NCBI RefSeq assembly: GCF_963678975.1
Contig: NC_089276.1
Span: forward strand, 32,318,368 to 32,382,367
Direction: 5' to 3'
Length of the DNA stretch: 64,000 nucleotides
Source: Dysidea avara
Taxonomy: Eukaryota; Porifera; Demospongiae; Dictyoceratida; Dysideidae
Each line of letters opens with the position of its first letter. The first letter of the stretch is position 1. This document shows positions 10,258 through 22,407 of this stretch, piece by piece. The notes beneath the pieces are model-generated. The model saw nothing but the letters and a program-made list of their open reading frames with translations. It ran no database searches and was not told the DNA's origin. A program made the translations under genes and the position numbers.

Positions 10258-13200
10258 CAAGTTATTCTGTAGGGAGTTCAGCTGCAAACAGTTAATCTTA
10301 TAGACAGTTCAGCAAGAAGACAATCACCATGTGGAGAGTTAAGCAAATATATCACTATAGAGATTCAGAACATTACAAGTCACACTGAAGAAAGTTCAGC
10401 TATAAACAAGTCATGCACTGTGTAGAGAATTCAGCTACAATTAAGTCACTCTCTAGAGAATTCAGCTACACAGAATTCAGCTACACACAAGTCACCGTGG
10501 AGAGAGTTCAGCTACAAACAAATTACCCTTTAGAGTGATCAGCTACAAACAAAACACTTTGCAGGGTGTTCAGCTGCAACAAATCAACCTTTAGAGCGAT
10601 CAGCAATGAACAAATCAACACAAATCTACCTGTAGAGAGATAAGCTAGAAACAAATTACCCTGTAGAGAGTTCAGCTACAAAAAATCACCCTGTAGAGAC
10701 ATCAGCTAGAAACTAGACACAATGTAAGGAGTTCAGCTACAAGCAAATCACCCTGTAGAGAGTTCAGCTACAAACAAACCAACCTGTAGAGCGATCAGCT
10801 AGAAACAAATTACCCTGAAGAGAGGTCAGCTACAAAAAATCACCTTGTAGAGAAATCAACTACAAACAAAACACTTTGCAGAGAGTTCAGCTACAAACAA
10901 ATCAACCTTTAGAGCGATCAGCAACAAACAAATCAACCTGTAGAGAGATAAGCTAGAAACAAATCACCCTGTAGAGAGTTCAGCTAAAACAAATCAATCT
11001 GCAGAGAGATCAGCTATGTACAAATCACCTTACAGATAGTTCAGCTACAAACAAATTACCTTGTAGAGAGATCGGCTACAAACAAATCACCCTGCAGAGA
11101 GAACAGCTACACACATATCAACTTGTATAGAGATCAGCTACAAACAAATCACCCTGTAGAGAAATCAGCTACAAACTAGACACAAAGTAAGGAGTTCAGC
11201 TACAAGCAAGTTACACTGTAGAGAGTTCATCTACAAGCAAATCAATCTGCAGAGCAATCAGCTAGAAACAAATCACCCTGAAAAGAGGTCAGCTACAAAA
11301 AATCATCCTGTAGAGAGATCAGCTAGAAACAAATCACCCTGAAGAGAGGTCAGCTACAAAAAAATCACCCTGTAGAGAGATCAGCTAGAAACAAATCACC
11401 CTGAAGAGAGGTCAGCTACAAACAAAACACTTTGCAGAGAATTCAGCTACAAACAAATCAGCTTGTAGAGAGATCAGTTACACACAAATCAACCTGTAGA
11501 GAGATAAGCTAGAAACAAATCACCCTGTACAGAATTCAGCTACAAGCAAAACACCCTGCAGAGAGTTCAGCAACAAAGAAACCACCATGTAGAGAGTTCA
11601 GCTGCAAACAAATCACCTTATAGAGAGTTCAGCTACAAACAAATCACCCTGTAGAGAGATCAGCTAGAAACTAGACACAATGTAAGGAGTTCAGCTACAA
11701 GCAAATCACTCTTTAGTGAGTTCAGCTACAAACAAATCAACCTGCAGTGAGATCACCTACAAAAAAGCACCTTGTACAGAGTTCAGCTACAAACAAATTA
11801 CCCTGTAGAGAGATCGGCTACAAACAAATCAACCTGTAGAAAGATCAGCTACACACAAATCAACTTGTAGAGAGATCAGCTACAAGTAAATCACCCTGTA
11901 GAGAGTTCAGCTAAAACAAATCAACCTGCAGAGAGATCAGCTACAAATAAATCACTTTATAGACAGTTCAGCTACAAACAAATTACCTTGTAGAGAGATC
12001 GGCTGCAAATTAATCAACCTGCAGAGAGGTTAGCTACACACAAATCAACTTGTAGAGAGATCAGCTACAAACAAATCACCCTGTAGAGAGATCAGCTAGA
12101 AACTACACACAATGTAAGGAGTTCAGCTACAAGTAAATCACCCTGTAGAGAGTTCAGCTAAAACAAATCAACCTGCAGAGAGATCAGCTACAAATAAATC
12201 ACTTTATAGACAGTTCAGCTACAAACAAATTACCTTGTAGAGAGATCGGCTGCAAATTAATCAACCTGCAGAGAGATCAGCTACACGCAAATCAACTTGT
12301 AGAGAGATCAGCTACAAACAAATCACCCTGTAGAGAGATCAGCTAGAAACTAGATACAATGCAAGGAGTTCAGCTACAAGCAAAATCACCCTTTAGTGAG
12401 TTCAGCTACAAACAAATCAACCTGCAGTGAGATCACCCACAAAAACGCACTTGTACAGAGTTCAGTTACAAACAAATTACCCTGTAGAGAGATCAGGTAG
12501 AAGAATTCACCTTGTAGAGAGTTCAGCAACAAAGAAACCACCATGTAGAGAGTTCAGCTGGAAACAAATCACCCAGTAGAAAGATCAGCTAGAAGAAGTT
12601 ACCTTGTAGAGAGTTCAGTTACAAAGAAACCATCATATAGAGAGTTCAGCTACAAAGAAATTACCCCGTAGAGAGTTCAGCTAGAAGAAGTCACCTTGTA
12701 AAGAGTTCAGCTACAAAGAAACCATCATGTACAGAATTCAGCTACAAAGAAACCACCTGTACAGAATTCAACTACAAACAAATCACCCTGTATAGAGATC
12801 AGCTAGAAGAAGTTACCTTGTAGATAGTTCAGCTACAACAATTCACCCTGTAGAAAGATCAGCTAGAAGAAGTCACCTTGTAGAGTGTTCAGTTACAAAG
12901 AAACCATCATGTAGAGAGTTCAGCTGCAAACAAATCACTCTGTAGAGAGTTCAGCTACAAAGAAACCGCCATGTAGAGAGTTCAGCCTCATACAAACCAC
13001 CTTGTAGAGAATTCAACTACAACAAATCACCCTGTAGAGAATAAGTTACCTTGTAGAGAGTTCAGCTATAAAGAAACCATCAAGTAGGGAGTTCAGCTAC
13101 AAAGAAACCACCATGTAGAGAGTTTAGCTGCAAACAAATCACCTGTGGAGAGTTCAGCTAGAAACAAATCACCCCGTAGAGAGATCAGCTGGACGAAGTC

Positions 13201-13570
13201 AGCTTGTAGAGAGTTCAGCTACAAAGAAACCATCATGTAGACAGTTCAGCTGCAAACAAAGCACCCTGCAGAGAGTTCAGCTACAAAACAATCACCCTGT
13301 AGAGAGTTCAGCTAGACGAAGTCACCTTATAGAGAGTTCAGCTACAAAGAAACCATCATGTAGAGAGTTCGGCTACAAAGACACCACCATGTAGAGAGTT
13401 TAGCTGCAAACAAATCACCTGTAGAGAGTTCAGCTAGAAACAAAATACCCTGTAGAGAGACCAGCTAGAAGAGGTTACCTTGTAGAGAGTTCAGCTACAA
13501 AGAAACCATCCTGTATATAGTTCAGCTACATTTCAAGTCACCCAGTAGAGAGATCAGCTGCAAAAAAATA
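10258..13570 (+). repeat. 30-31 bp satellite array, copy A
   Basis: Over 100 monomers of the type gtagagagttcagctacaaa plus caaatcaccct. Two sub-types alternate (gagagttcag and gagagatcag), and blocks of several monomers recur, giving higher-order repeats. The open frames here are translations of the repeat. Confidence 0.95.
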
Positions 13571-13772
13571 TCCTGTGGGGCATAATGGGCATGTAGTAAA
13601 TATATATATATAATTTGTATAATTACTAATAAAATCAAAAATAATTGAAGCACTAAAATTCTTCTTTAAGTTCTTTTCTTCTTCCTGTAGTGAAGAAAAA
13701 AACACATGGGTTAAAAAAGCCCCAAAGCCAGCCATAGGCCGGCTTTGCAGTATACAAATACAAAAAGAAGTG

Positions 13773-14100
13773 ATATCTAATCAAAAACAGCCAAGCTGTA
13801 AAAAATGGTGCGGCCCCCAAAAAGGCCATGGTGAAAAAAGATGTGAAATCCAAGGTGGCGGCCAAGAAATGGCTGTGATGGTAGGTTAATGGTTACATTT
13901 TAATAACGACAATTCAGGTGAATTTTGTGCCGCTTGGTCTTGGCACCAAATTCACCTGAATTGTTGTTATTAAAATGTAACCATTAACCTACCATCACAG
14001 CCATTTCTTGGCCGCCACCTTGGATTTCACATCTTTTTTCACCATGGCCTTTTTGGGGGCCGCACCTTTTTTTACATCTTGGCTGTTTTTGATTAGATAT
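13773..14100. repeat. ~330 bp terminal palindrome, copy A
   Basis: Arms of about 150 bp start atatctaatcaaaaacagcc and close with the complement ggctgtttttgattagatat around a short centre (tgccgcttggtcttggca). Matching palindromes occur at 39613, 54606 and 60408, and a half copy at 45309. Confidence 0.92.
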
Positions 14101-14562
14101 AGTAATACATGTACAAACTGATTGTGGGTTTTCGTTTTATCACACTAATAGTTGTCCTAATAACTCAGTTATTCACTATTTGGTAAGTTACACATACCAA
14201 CAGAAGACACATTACCAAATGATAGAAAGTGATATGTGAGCAACACAAAAGTTTCCTATTCAAAAAGAGACTACAACAAAAGTATCTTAGTACTAAGAGA
14301 CTTGTGGTTAACCACACTAAATTAATTAGTTATTACTACATACTGTACACAACAGATTATTATTATTAACCACTGAAAATTGTCAACAAAACAACAGCAC
14401 AACCAATGTAGCTAGCTAGTGTTCTTCATCACACTATACTGGTGAGTTTAACTGCTGAGCTATTGGCATCTTTATTCCTAGAAAACTAAGTGGCCAGTTG
14501 CTATAGTTTTGACTTTGTTTGCACTTCTTCTAATTTCATTCAAGTAGTAAATGCAGGGTGAA
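14098..14562. repeat. End of R repeat copy 1 and unannotated sequence
   Basis: 14098-14290 continues the R repeat after the insertion and matches 62690-62877. The sequence from 14291 to the BEL/Pao target site shows no gene. Confidence 0.7.
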
Positions 14563-14567
14563 ACAAT

Positions 14568-14856
14568 TGGAATAAAGATAAAAAATAAACTTAGTTGTTG
14601 TGAAACAGTCAACATTGAAAGTGTAGATGTAAAGGTTGAATCTGGCAAGTTCTACAACTTTCTTCAGAATTGTGTATAAATAGATAGTGTAGCATGTACA
14701 TTTTCCTGGTGTTATTGTACTCTTGGTGTGCTGTTGTTATTTTGCTGTTGCTGCTGTATTTTTTACTGCTGTTGATTAAAGAGATTCTTAATCAGATAGA
14801 CTGTGTATAGTTGCTCTGGAAATAGATTTGGGCTCAGTATCGTGGTCTTTACACCA
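14568..14856 (+). repeat. 5' LTR
   Basis: Begins TGGAATAAAG and ends TTTACACCA. Same length as the 3' LTR, with about four mismatches in 289 bp. A TATA-like tataaataga and a run of TGCTGTTG repeats lie inside. Confidence 0.95.
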
Positions 14857-14862
14857 ATTTCT

Positions 14863-14880
14863 TGGTAGCAGAGGATGGTT
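14863..14880 (+). promoter_or_regulatory. tRNA primer-binding site
   Basis: TGGTAGCAGAG lies six bases after the 5' LTR. These 11 bases are complementary to the 3' end of animal initiator tRNA-Met, a common LTR-element primer; the bases after them fit less well. Confidence 0.6.
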
Positions 14881-14895
14881 CAAGGTTAAAAGCTG

Positions 14896-15831
14896 ATGAC
14901 TATGGAGACTAATAGTGAGATACTAGAGTTGGAGAAAGGTTTAGAACAGCAGCAAGGTAATGAACAACTTGAAGATAGCATATTAGATTTAAGACAAGAA
15001 AAAGCTAAAGTAAAGACCCTATTTACTAAGGCAAGGCGTAGAACACTAGTTTTGATACAAGAAAAAGATGTGACTGTAGAAGTTATTAAGGATGCTTGTA
15101 AAGATTTAGATGAGGCTTTGGCGAATGTTATGGACACAATGACTAGGTTAGCAGATGCTTTTAGAGAAAACAGAGATCATAAAAATGGTGATAAGCTCAG
15201 CCAAGAAATAGAAAAGGTTGAGTTAGAGTATAGTAATGCACAAGATCGTGTGCAAGACACCTTGGATTAACTGAATAAAGTAGCTAACCTCAAAAAGTTT
15301 GTTAGGAGATTAGAAGAAAATAGTTTCAAACAGTCAGAGACAATAGCTGATTATAAGACTACAGCCTCAAAGGAGGTATCAAAGTCAGAGGATTTAATAG
15401 CACACCAGCAGTCTGAACATGTAAAAGATAATATAAAACACCAGCCGCGAGTTGTAAGAGAAGGCAGCATAGTAAAAAGTAAGATTCTCACCGTGTCACT
15501 TCACTCGGTAGTGAATCATCAGATTACAGTACCAGAAAGAGGGACATATTATCCATTGGATGAAGGGACAAGCCAGAATATGGCTGATTCTGCACTGATT
15601 GGACAAGACCTGTGGAAACAGCTCAAGAGGGTTAGTATTCCTGTTTTCTCCGGTGATAAAAGAACATACTCAAATTGGAAAGCTGCCTTTTTGGCCTGTG
15701 TGGATCAGGCACCAGCCACCCCAGAATACAAACTCCTTCAATTACGACAGTGTTTGGCTGGAGAAGCTTTAAAGACAATTGAAAGTTTGGGACACAGTGC
15801 TGCAGCATACCAAGCAGCAAAAGAACAATAG
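14896..15831 (+). pseudogene. BEL/Pao gag, N-terminal part
   Basis: Starts ATG 14896. The first ~125 residues are charged and Leu/Glu/Lys-rich, consistent with a coiled coil. A TAA at 15268-15270 interrupts the frame, which then stays open to 15829-15831. The second part (from about 15590) has the IPVFSGDKRTYSNWKAAF and LRQCLAGEAL motifs of the DUF1759 gag domain, which forms the particle shell. A frameshift lies near 15820, after which gag continues in the next frame. Confidence 0.85.
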
Positions 15832-16970
15832 AGCGAAAGTTTGGGGATCAGAGAAGACAAATAGCCATATACTTGGAGGAAATTGACAGTTTTAAGCCGG
15901 TTTGACCTGAAAATTACAAAGATATTGAAAAGTTTGCAGATCTATCGGATGTTGCTATTGTAAATTTGAAGGAAACACATTATCCTGAAGAGTTAAGGGA
16001 TGGTATGTTGTATATCAAATTACAAAAGAAATTACCAACTCAAATGCTGGCTGCTTGCCATCGTTGGGTGTTTGAAAACTACAAGATTGAAAATGTTGAG
16101 GTGTTGCATGAATGGATAGTTCAGGAGGCAGAATTCCAGATGAGGGCTATAGAAACAGTCCAAGGTTTGTCTACTGGAAGGCACGGAAAGCCAGAGACTA
16201 GATCTCATGGTTTTAGAGAACCTCATCAGACCTTTTTTGGGAGGTCAAATGCCAAGCTGGAGTCTGGTGAATCCCGAGGTCAGAGGTCATGTAGAGTTTG
16301 TAATAAACAACATGGAACGTGGACATGTGATGAGTTCAAACAGCTGAATATCCAGAAAAGGTGGGAATGTGCAAAAAGATTAAGACTATGTTTCCGTTGT
16401 CTGGGCGAGGGTCACCTGGGCCAATACTGTACACGTACCAGAGTTTGTGGCTTGAATGGTTGCAAAGAGCTTCACCACCAACTGTTACATAGAAATCCAG
16501 TTACCTTACCTGATAACGTTGAGGAATCACAGAGAATAGCAACAAACAAAAGATCAACAGTTAAGGTTGATCAGCCACTTACTACTGACGCATCAAAGTG
16601 TACCCAAGAAGAGAGGGTCCCAGTGACAAGAGTGGATTCCCCCAGGGAGGGGGACCAAGTGACATCAACTCAAAATACCACCATGGTTTCTGGAATCTCG
16701 AGTAATATTGCCTTAAGGACAATACCTGTATTTGTGAGGAATGGGCATAGAAAGTTGATGGTTAATGCTCTCTTGGATGATGCTAGTACTAAGACTTACC
16801 TGAATACGGATGTAGCATCAGAGTTGGGATTGAAAGGTAAGCTTCAGAGAATAAATGTAAATGTATTGAATAGCCAGGTTGAAACTTTTGAGACTTCACC
16901 AGTTGAGCTTTTGATAGAAAGTTTAGATGGAAATACTACTTTGAAAGTGACTGCACTTACATACAGGTAG
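15832..16970 (+). pseudogene. BEL/Pao gag end, zinc knuckles and aspartic protease
   Basis: Same frame as 15966-16970, with a TGA at 15903-15905. Two cysteine-rich clusters (CRVCNKQHGTWTC and CFRCLGEGHLGQYC, about 16295-16430) are CCHC-like RNA-binding knuckles. From about 16720 comes a DUF1758-type retropepsin with ALLDDASTKTYL, where the active-site Asp is followed by AST rather than the more common SGS/TGS; this variant is known in BEL elements. The frame ends at TAG 16968-16970, where a frameshift moves the protease end into the next frame, and a second shift follows near 17120. Confidence 0.85.
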
Positions 16971-17125
16971 AGTTACCGGGAACATGAAAGTTATTGATTG
17001 GGTCGAGTGTGCAGGAAGATGGCCACATTTAAGAAATATAGAGTTTCAAAAATTAGGACCTCGACCGATAGTTGATGTGTTAATAGGGCTGGATTGTTCT
17101 GATTTACATTTTTCTTTCAGGGGTG

Positions 17126-18469
17126 TACCCTGTACATGGTGAACCAGGTCAGCCTGTGGCTAGACTTACACCACTTGGGTGGACTTGCATTGGACCTGTC
17201 TATGATGAGGGACAGGCTTGTATGACTAATTTTGCTAGAACTTAATTTACCACAGGGGACACTGATGTCAGCAAGATTGAAGCTGTATTACAGAAATTTT
17301 GGGAAGTCGACAGTTGTAGTGGAGAAGTGAGTTTCTTATCTCCTCAAGATAAACTGGTGTTAGAAAAGACAAAAAAATCAATTCAATTTGTTGATAGTCA
17401 TTATAGAATCTCCATACCATGGAAGGGAGATTCAGTGTATCTACCTGACAACTATTCTGTGGCGGTGAATCATTTGAAGAACCTTGAGAAACGACTGGCA
17501 AAGAATCCTGAGGTGGCCAGGTCCTACCAAAAGACCATTAAACAACATTTGGAGAAAGGTTACATCAGGCAAGTTAATCCTTCGGAGAAGTCCCACAGAC
17601 AGTGGTACTTACCACACTTTACGATAGTTAAGAAGTCAAGGTTGACAACTAAAACCCGCATTGTATTTGATGCTTCTGCTCAATGTGATGGAGTGTCTTT
17701 GAATGATGCTATACACCAAGGGCCAAAGTTACAGCAGGAATTATGTCAAGTTCTGCTACGTTTTAGAAAGCTCCCAGTAGCTTTGATATGTGATATAGCT
17801 GAAATGTATTTACAGATCAAGCTTTATCCACAGGATCGGCCTAGTCACAGGTTCCTGTGGAGAAATTTAAGTTTGGAGGAAGACATAAAGGAGTATGAGT
17901 TTGATCGGTTAGTATTTGGTTTAAATTGTTCTCCGTTTTTGGCACAATTGGTGACACAACATCATGCTAAGATTTATCAAGAAAGATACCCTATGGCTTC
18001 TGAAACTATATTAAAGTCAACCTATATGGATGATAGTATGACTTCAGTTGTGAGTGAAGATCAGGGAGTCCAACTTTATCAAGAGCTATCCGACCTTTGG
18101 GCAGGGGCAGGAATGCATGCCCACAAATGGCTATCAAATTCTGATGTGGTTCTTAGTCAGATTCCAGTACAGGATAGAATTTATGAGATTGACCTAAACA
18201 GTGACCCCTTACCTTCATCAGTCAAGACACTTGGAGTAATGTGGCTAGCTATGGAGGATGTGTTTATGTTTAATTCAAAAATGATGGAACAAAGGTTTGA
18301 GTTAACAAAGAGAAATTTTTTGAAGAAAATTGCAACCTTGTTCGACCCATTGGGCTTTTTGTCCCCTTTTGTAATACGAGCAAAAATGTTAATGCAAGAA
18401 GTGTGGGTACAAGGTGTAGATTGGGATGAAGAGTTACCACTGGATACATCTACACGAGTGACAACATAG
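17126..18469 (+). pseudogene. BEL/Pao reverse transcriptase
   Basis: One frame from about 17126, interrupted by TAA at 17243-17245, then open to TAG at 18467-18469. RT landmarks: TKTRIVFDASA, ICDIAEMYLQI with the motif A Asp, FGLNCSPFLA, and YMDDS (about 18024-18038) with the catalytic Asp pair. It ends in the connection to the Pao-type peptidase A17/RNase H region. The catalytic residues are kept although the frame is broken. Confidence 0.92.
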
Positions 18470-19897
18470 TTCAGAGAATTATCAAGTTTACCAAGTGTTA
18501 GAATTCCAAGGTGTTTACAGTTGAGGAAGGAGGTGAGCTCAATTGCAGTGCATGTGTTTGTGGATGCTTCACTGGAGGCTTATGGTGCAGTAGTTTATGT
18601 AAGAGTCAAATATCAGGATGGAAGTTTATCAGTACGTTTAGTTTCATCCAAGACCAAGGTGGCTCCACTTCAGTCAGTGAGTGTACCGCGTTTAGAGCTC
18701 ATGGGAGCTGTGTTAGGGAGCAGGTTAGCGACATCAATTTCAGATGCTTTAGATATGGAGAAACAATCCTATACTTTCTGGACTGATAGTGCAAATGTTC
18801 TATGGTGGATTAGGGGATACAGTAGAACATTTAAGTCATTTGTTGCAAACAGAGTGGGAGAAATACACTCATCCTCTTCTCCTGATCAGTGGCGATATGT
18901 TCCAACAAAGTTAAACCCAGCAGATTATTTTACACGTGGAGTTAAACTTATGGAGTTAGTAGAGTTGAGGATGTGGTGGGAAGGTCCAGAATATTTCAAA
19001 GAAGATGAATCCCAATGGCCAAGGAATGTTGTTGACAAGAGACCTGCATCAGCTGTAGAAGAAGTTAAACAGAAATATACAGTGAAAGAACCATCAGAAG
19101 AAAAATCAGCCTTTATGACTACCACAACAAAGATAATTTGGCGATTACAACCAGAATGTTTCTCCAACTGGAATAAATTAACTAGATTACAAGCCTGGGT
19201 TATGAGATTTACAACAAATTGTCGTTCTCACCAGCATGAAAGATTGTTAGACAAAGGGATAAATTTGGAGGAAATAAGGGATGCAGAAAAACTAATTTTG
19301 AAGACAACACAGAAAGAATGTTTTAAAGAAGAGTATACAACCATAGTCGAAAGAAAGAAATTACCTAAAAATAGTAAATTACTCAGTTTATGTCCACGAC
19401 TGGATGATGATGGGGTGATGAGATCAGAGGGCCGACTCAAGTATGGTGAATTCCTTCCATATGATGTAAGGTATCCTATTATCCTGCCCAGGAAAAGTTG
19501 GATAACCAAACTTATTGTGAAGCATCACCATGAGCTGGGGAACCATAGTGTGGGTACTAACCAGATATTGTCCACTTTATCATCCAAATATTGGATTGTG
19601 GCTGCCAGGGAAGCAATCATTGAGTGGGAGAGAGAGTGTGCCATGCGTAAGAGGAAGAAAGCAAAGAGGACAGAGCAAATAATGGCACCTTTACCATTGA
19701 ATAGGCTGACAACATCCTTGAGGGCTTTTGCAAGAGTGGGAGTAGATTTTGCTGGGCCATTTATCACGGTACAGGGTCGAGGAAAGCGAAGACAGAAACG
19801 CTACTTATGTCTTTTCACCTGTCTCTCATGCAGAGCTGTTCACTTGGAAATTGCTTATGGATTGGATGTTGATTCTTTTCTAACTGCTTTCAGCTGA
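18470..19897 (+). pseudogene. BEL/Pao RNase H and integrase N-terminus
   Basis: Same frame as the RT. FVDASLEAYGAVVY begins the RNase H; VPRLELMGA and FWTDSANVLWWI carry the following acidic residues. The integrase zinc domain (HHHELGNH...ECAMRK, about 19523-19650) has lost its second cysteine, with Arg where CxxC is expected. VGVDFAGPF (19738) gives the first catalytic Asp. A TGA at 19895-19897 interrupts the core. Confidence 0.9.
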
Positions 19898-20626
19898 ATG
19901 ATTAATAGGAGAGGACTACCAGAGGAAATAATATCAGATAATGGCACTAACTTTGTGGCAGCAGATAAAGAACTCAAGAAGATGACATGTCAAATAGTAA
20001 ACGATTCGAAGTTCACTTCTGCAATGATTAAAAGAAAGATAAAGTGGTCTTTTAATCCTCCCCAAGCCCCACACTTTAGAGGAGTCTTCAAAACGATGAT
20101 TAAAGCAGCAAAGAGGGCAATCACGGCTATTCTAAGTAACTCAGACATTACTGATGAGGAATTGATGACGGCTTTTACTGAAGCGGAGGCCTTGATTAAA
20201 TGAAGACCTTTGACTTATCAATCTGCTAATCCACATGACGATGTACCCCTTACACCGAATCATTTGTTACATGGTCAAATGAGGGGAACTTTCGCTCCTG
20301 AAAGTACAAAATACCATCCACTGAGACGATGGAGAAGAATACAAGAACTTAGTAGACATTTTTGGCAACGATGGTTTCATGAATGGATACCAGGTCTGAG
20401 TCCGCGGAAGAAGTGGTTCGAGTTGCGGAACAATTTGAAAGTGGGTGATGTAGTTTTAATGATGACAACTGATAGTCCACGAGCTCACTGGCCTTTGGCA
20501 AGAGTTCTTGAAGTATATTCGGGCCAAGATGGGAATGTTCGCTCAGTTAAAGTTCAAGTAGCAGATAAGACCTTTGTTAGACCAATAGTTAAGCTTTGTC
20601 CACTAGAACTGGAATCAGCTAAATAA
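19898..20626 (+). pseudogene. BEL/Pao integrase core and C-terminal tail
   Basis: Continues the same frame. EIISDNGTNF gives the second catalytic Asp. The segment where the catalytic Glu is expected reads GVFKTMIKAAK, so Lys (20090-20092) replaces it. TGA at 20201-20203, then a DUF5641-like tail: LLHGQMRG, FWQRWFHEW, VGDVVLMM, WPLARVLEVYSG. The end at 20626 fits the family. Confidence 0.88.
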
Positions 20627-20735
20627 GAATATTTTGTACAGACAATTGAGAGATAATATACCTTCACCAAAAGATTACTTAAAGAGAACGATTTACTACT
20701 GATATTACACTAACTCCTATATCATCATGTAGAAC

Positions 20736-20750
20736 ATGAGGAGGGGGAAA
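20736..20750 (+). promoter_or_regulatory. Polypurine tract
   Basis: gaggagggggaaa lies directly before the TGG that opens the 3' LTR, the expected plus-strand primer site. Confidence 0.85.
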
Positions 20751-21039
20751 TGGAATAAAGATAAAAAATAAACTTAGTTGTTGTGAAACAGTCAACATTG
20801 AAAGTGTAGATGTTAAGGTTGAATCTGGCAAGTTCTACAACTTTCTTCAGAATTGTGTATAAATAGATAGTGTAGCATGTACATTTTGCTGGTGTTATTG
20901 TACTCTTGGTGTGCTGTTGTTATTTTGCTGTTGCTGCTGTATTTTTTACTGCTGTTGATTAAAGAGATTCTTAATCAGATAGACTGTGTATAGTTTGTCT
21001 GGAAATAGATTTGGGCTCAGTATCGTGGTCTTTACACCA
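20751..21039 (+). repeat. 3' LTR
   Basis: 289 bp, about four mismatches to the 5' LTR (near tgttaagg, ttttgctgg and tagtttgtc). Followed by ACAAT. Confidence 0.95.
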
Positions 21040-21044
21040 ACAAT

Positions 21045-21744
21045 CGAGTCGCTGAGTTTTGTTTGTGGTTGTTCTTGACTTGTACAAACTGATTGTGGGT
21101 TTTAGTTTTATTCTAATAATTGTCCTAATAGCTCAGTTATTCACTATTTGGAAAGTTACAACTACACATACAACAGTAGACACTTAGTAAATGTAATAGC
21201 TACATTGTCATCCATATACACTTTAGTACATTTTTACCATTGTACAACAGTCACCTTAAACTATCTATTTAGGACATACATTTAGGGACACAAAACTCCA
21301 ATAGAGTAACAACTTTTATGTTGCAACATTACACTAAAACACATAATCACAACTTCTGTGGAGCAAGAAGTAAAGCAAATTCAATGGTAGGGCTCCTTCA
21401 GAAGGATACAACTCAACTTCTGGTGATTCATTCTGCATGAAAGTTACACAGTACATAGAATAGGAGTTGGGAAGGATAATGAAAAATGTTACATATTTGG
21501 GTTGGTTTTACCTACATAGGTTACAAGCATAAAACATCTGTTTTTGGGTGCTACTCAAGAAGGCGATTCTCACCAAACAACACTTCAGTAAGAAAGAATG
21601 AACAATAATGAGATACAACATGTTGATTTGTTGATATAAACTCTTCTATTGTACTTTTCAAAGTGTCTAATTCGTTGTGTCCACACAATTTTGTCAATTA
21701 TCAGCTGTAACTCACCCACAATGGATCAAATTAACCTCCATTAC
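21045..21744. other. Unannotated intergenic sequence with R fragment
   Basis: About 21080-21165 matches the tacaaactgattgtgggtttt segment of the R repeat. The rest shows no gene. Confidence 0.5.
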
Positions 21745-21751
21745 TTAAATA

Positions 21752-22407
21752 CCCTTAAACCCGCAGCCGTTTTACAAAACGCAAGCACTGTAAACGCATA
21801 ATCCAGAAAACTGGATTATACACATGCCTTTTAAAAAACTAATATAGAACAAGAGCTGTTAAAGCTGTCTAAAAACTACAAACACCATGTTACTCACCAT
21901 TAAATTTTGCTTTAAATGAGTCTGTCCTTCGTCACATCCTTTCACCCCAGAATTTCACTCTGAGACCTTTAAAGTATAAAAGAACTATCTCTTCATCTTC
22001 TTCCTTCGCATATCGATACACCAAACGCCATAACTTGGCTGTACTTCATCGTAGAAACATTTTCTTGGTGTCATCTTGGTCATCATGTGATGGCAATTTC
22101 GTCGATATACAATGGTCACGTGATTGATCAAATGGCTGGCAAGAACACTAATGATATGGATGTGAAACTAAACAAACTGATTCATCACTTCGTAGCGCAT
22201 GAGTTCCTTGCTGTTTGTTAATAGTTTGTATACTGTTACAAAGGGTAGACCTTCCCTAGTTAGAAAATCTCTATTTCTAAGAGAGTGGATAAACGCTTTG
22301 CAAGATATGCCTGTTTTAAAACCATGTATGTAAAATGGCTAAAATATTGTGCGTTTTTCATTCGTGTTTTATGAAATCCAGTTTTCTGGATTATGTGGGT
22401 TTAAGGG
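21752..22407. mobile_element. Short-TIR non-autonomous DNA transposon
   Basis: Ends CCCTTAAACCC and GGGTTTAAGGG are complementary, flanked by TTAAATA at 21745-21751 and 22408-22414. A second inverted motif (ataatccagaaaactggatt) lies inside both ends. CCC next to TTAA recalls piggyBac, but the repeat is 7 bp here, so the superfamily is open. No transposase. Confidence 0.65.

Larger units (their letters stand above)
9393..14097 (+). mobile_element. Satellite-bearing Helitron-like element, copy A
   Basis: The paralogous R copy (62670-62700) shows the empty site, with tttat|atagtaat rejoined and no target duplication. The element begins TCAAGACACATGG after a host A and ends GATTAGA before a host T. 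Order: a near-terminal hairpin (gacaca..tgtgtc), ~850 bp of unique body, 3.3 kb of satellite, a ~200 bp tail with a GC-rich hairpin, and a ~330 bp palindrome. No helicase or replication initiator frame, so non-autonomous. A 5' TC, insertion between A and T, no duplication, hairpins and a tandem-repeat core are features of Helitrons and Helentron-related elements. The 3' end is not the classic CTRR, so the class is tentative. Confidence 0.7.
14568..21039 (+). mobile_element. BEL/Pao LTR retrotransposon, full length but inactivated
   Basis: 6.47 kb with 289 bp LTRs and a 5 bp target duplication ACAAT (14563-14567 and 21040-21044). Internal order: primer site, gag coiled coil, DUF1759-type gag, zinc knuckles, aspartic protease, reverse transcriptase, RNase H, integrase, DUF5641-type tail, polypurine tract. 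This is the Pol order of BEL/Pao elements. No envelope-like frame is visible. The coding region has three frameshifts and six in-frame stops, plus lost integrase residues, so this copy is not autonomous. The LTRs differ at about four positions, so the insertion is fairly recent. Confidence 0.95.

Noticed and set aside
10258-13570. CRISPR array, because of the regular ~31 bp repeats
   Set aside because: Monomers are contiguous and variable with no unique spacers. This is a tandem satellite in an animal-type genome.
14886-19767. Minus-strand frames opposite the BEL/Pao element
   Set aside because: Antisense shadows of gag and pol without motifs of their own.
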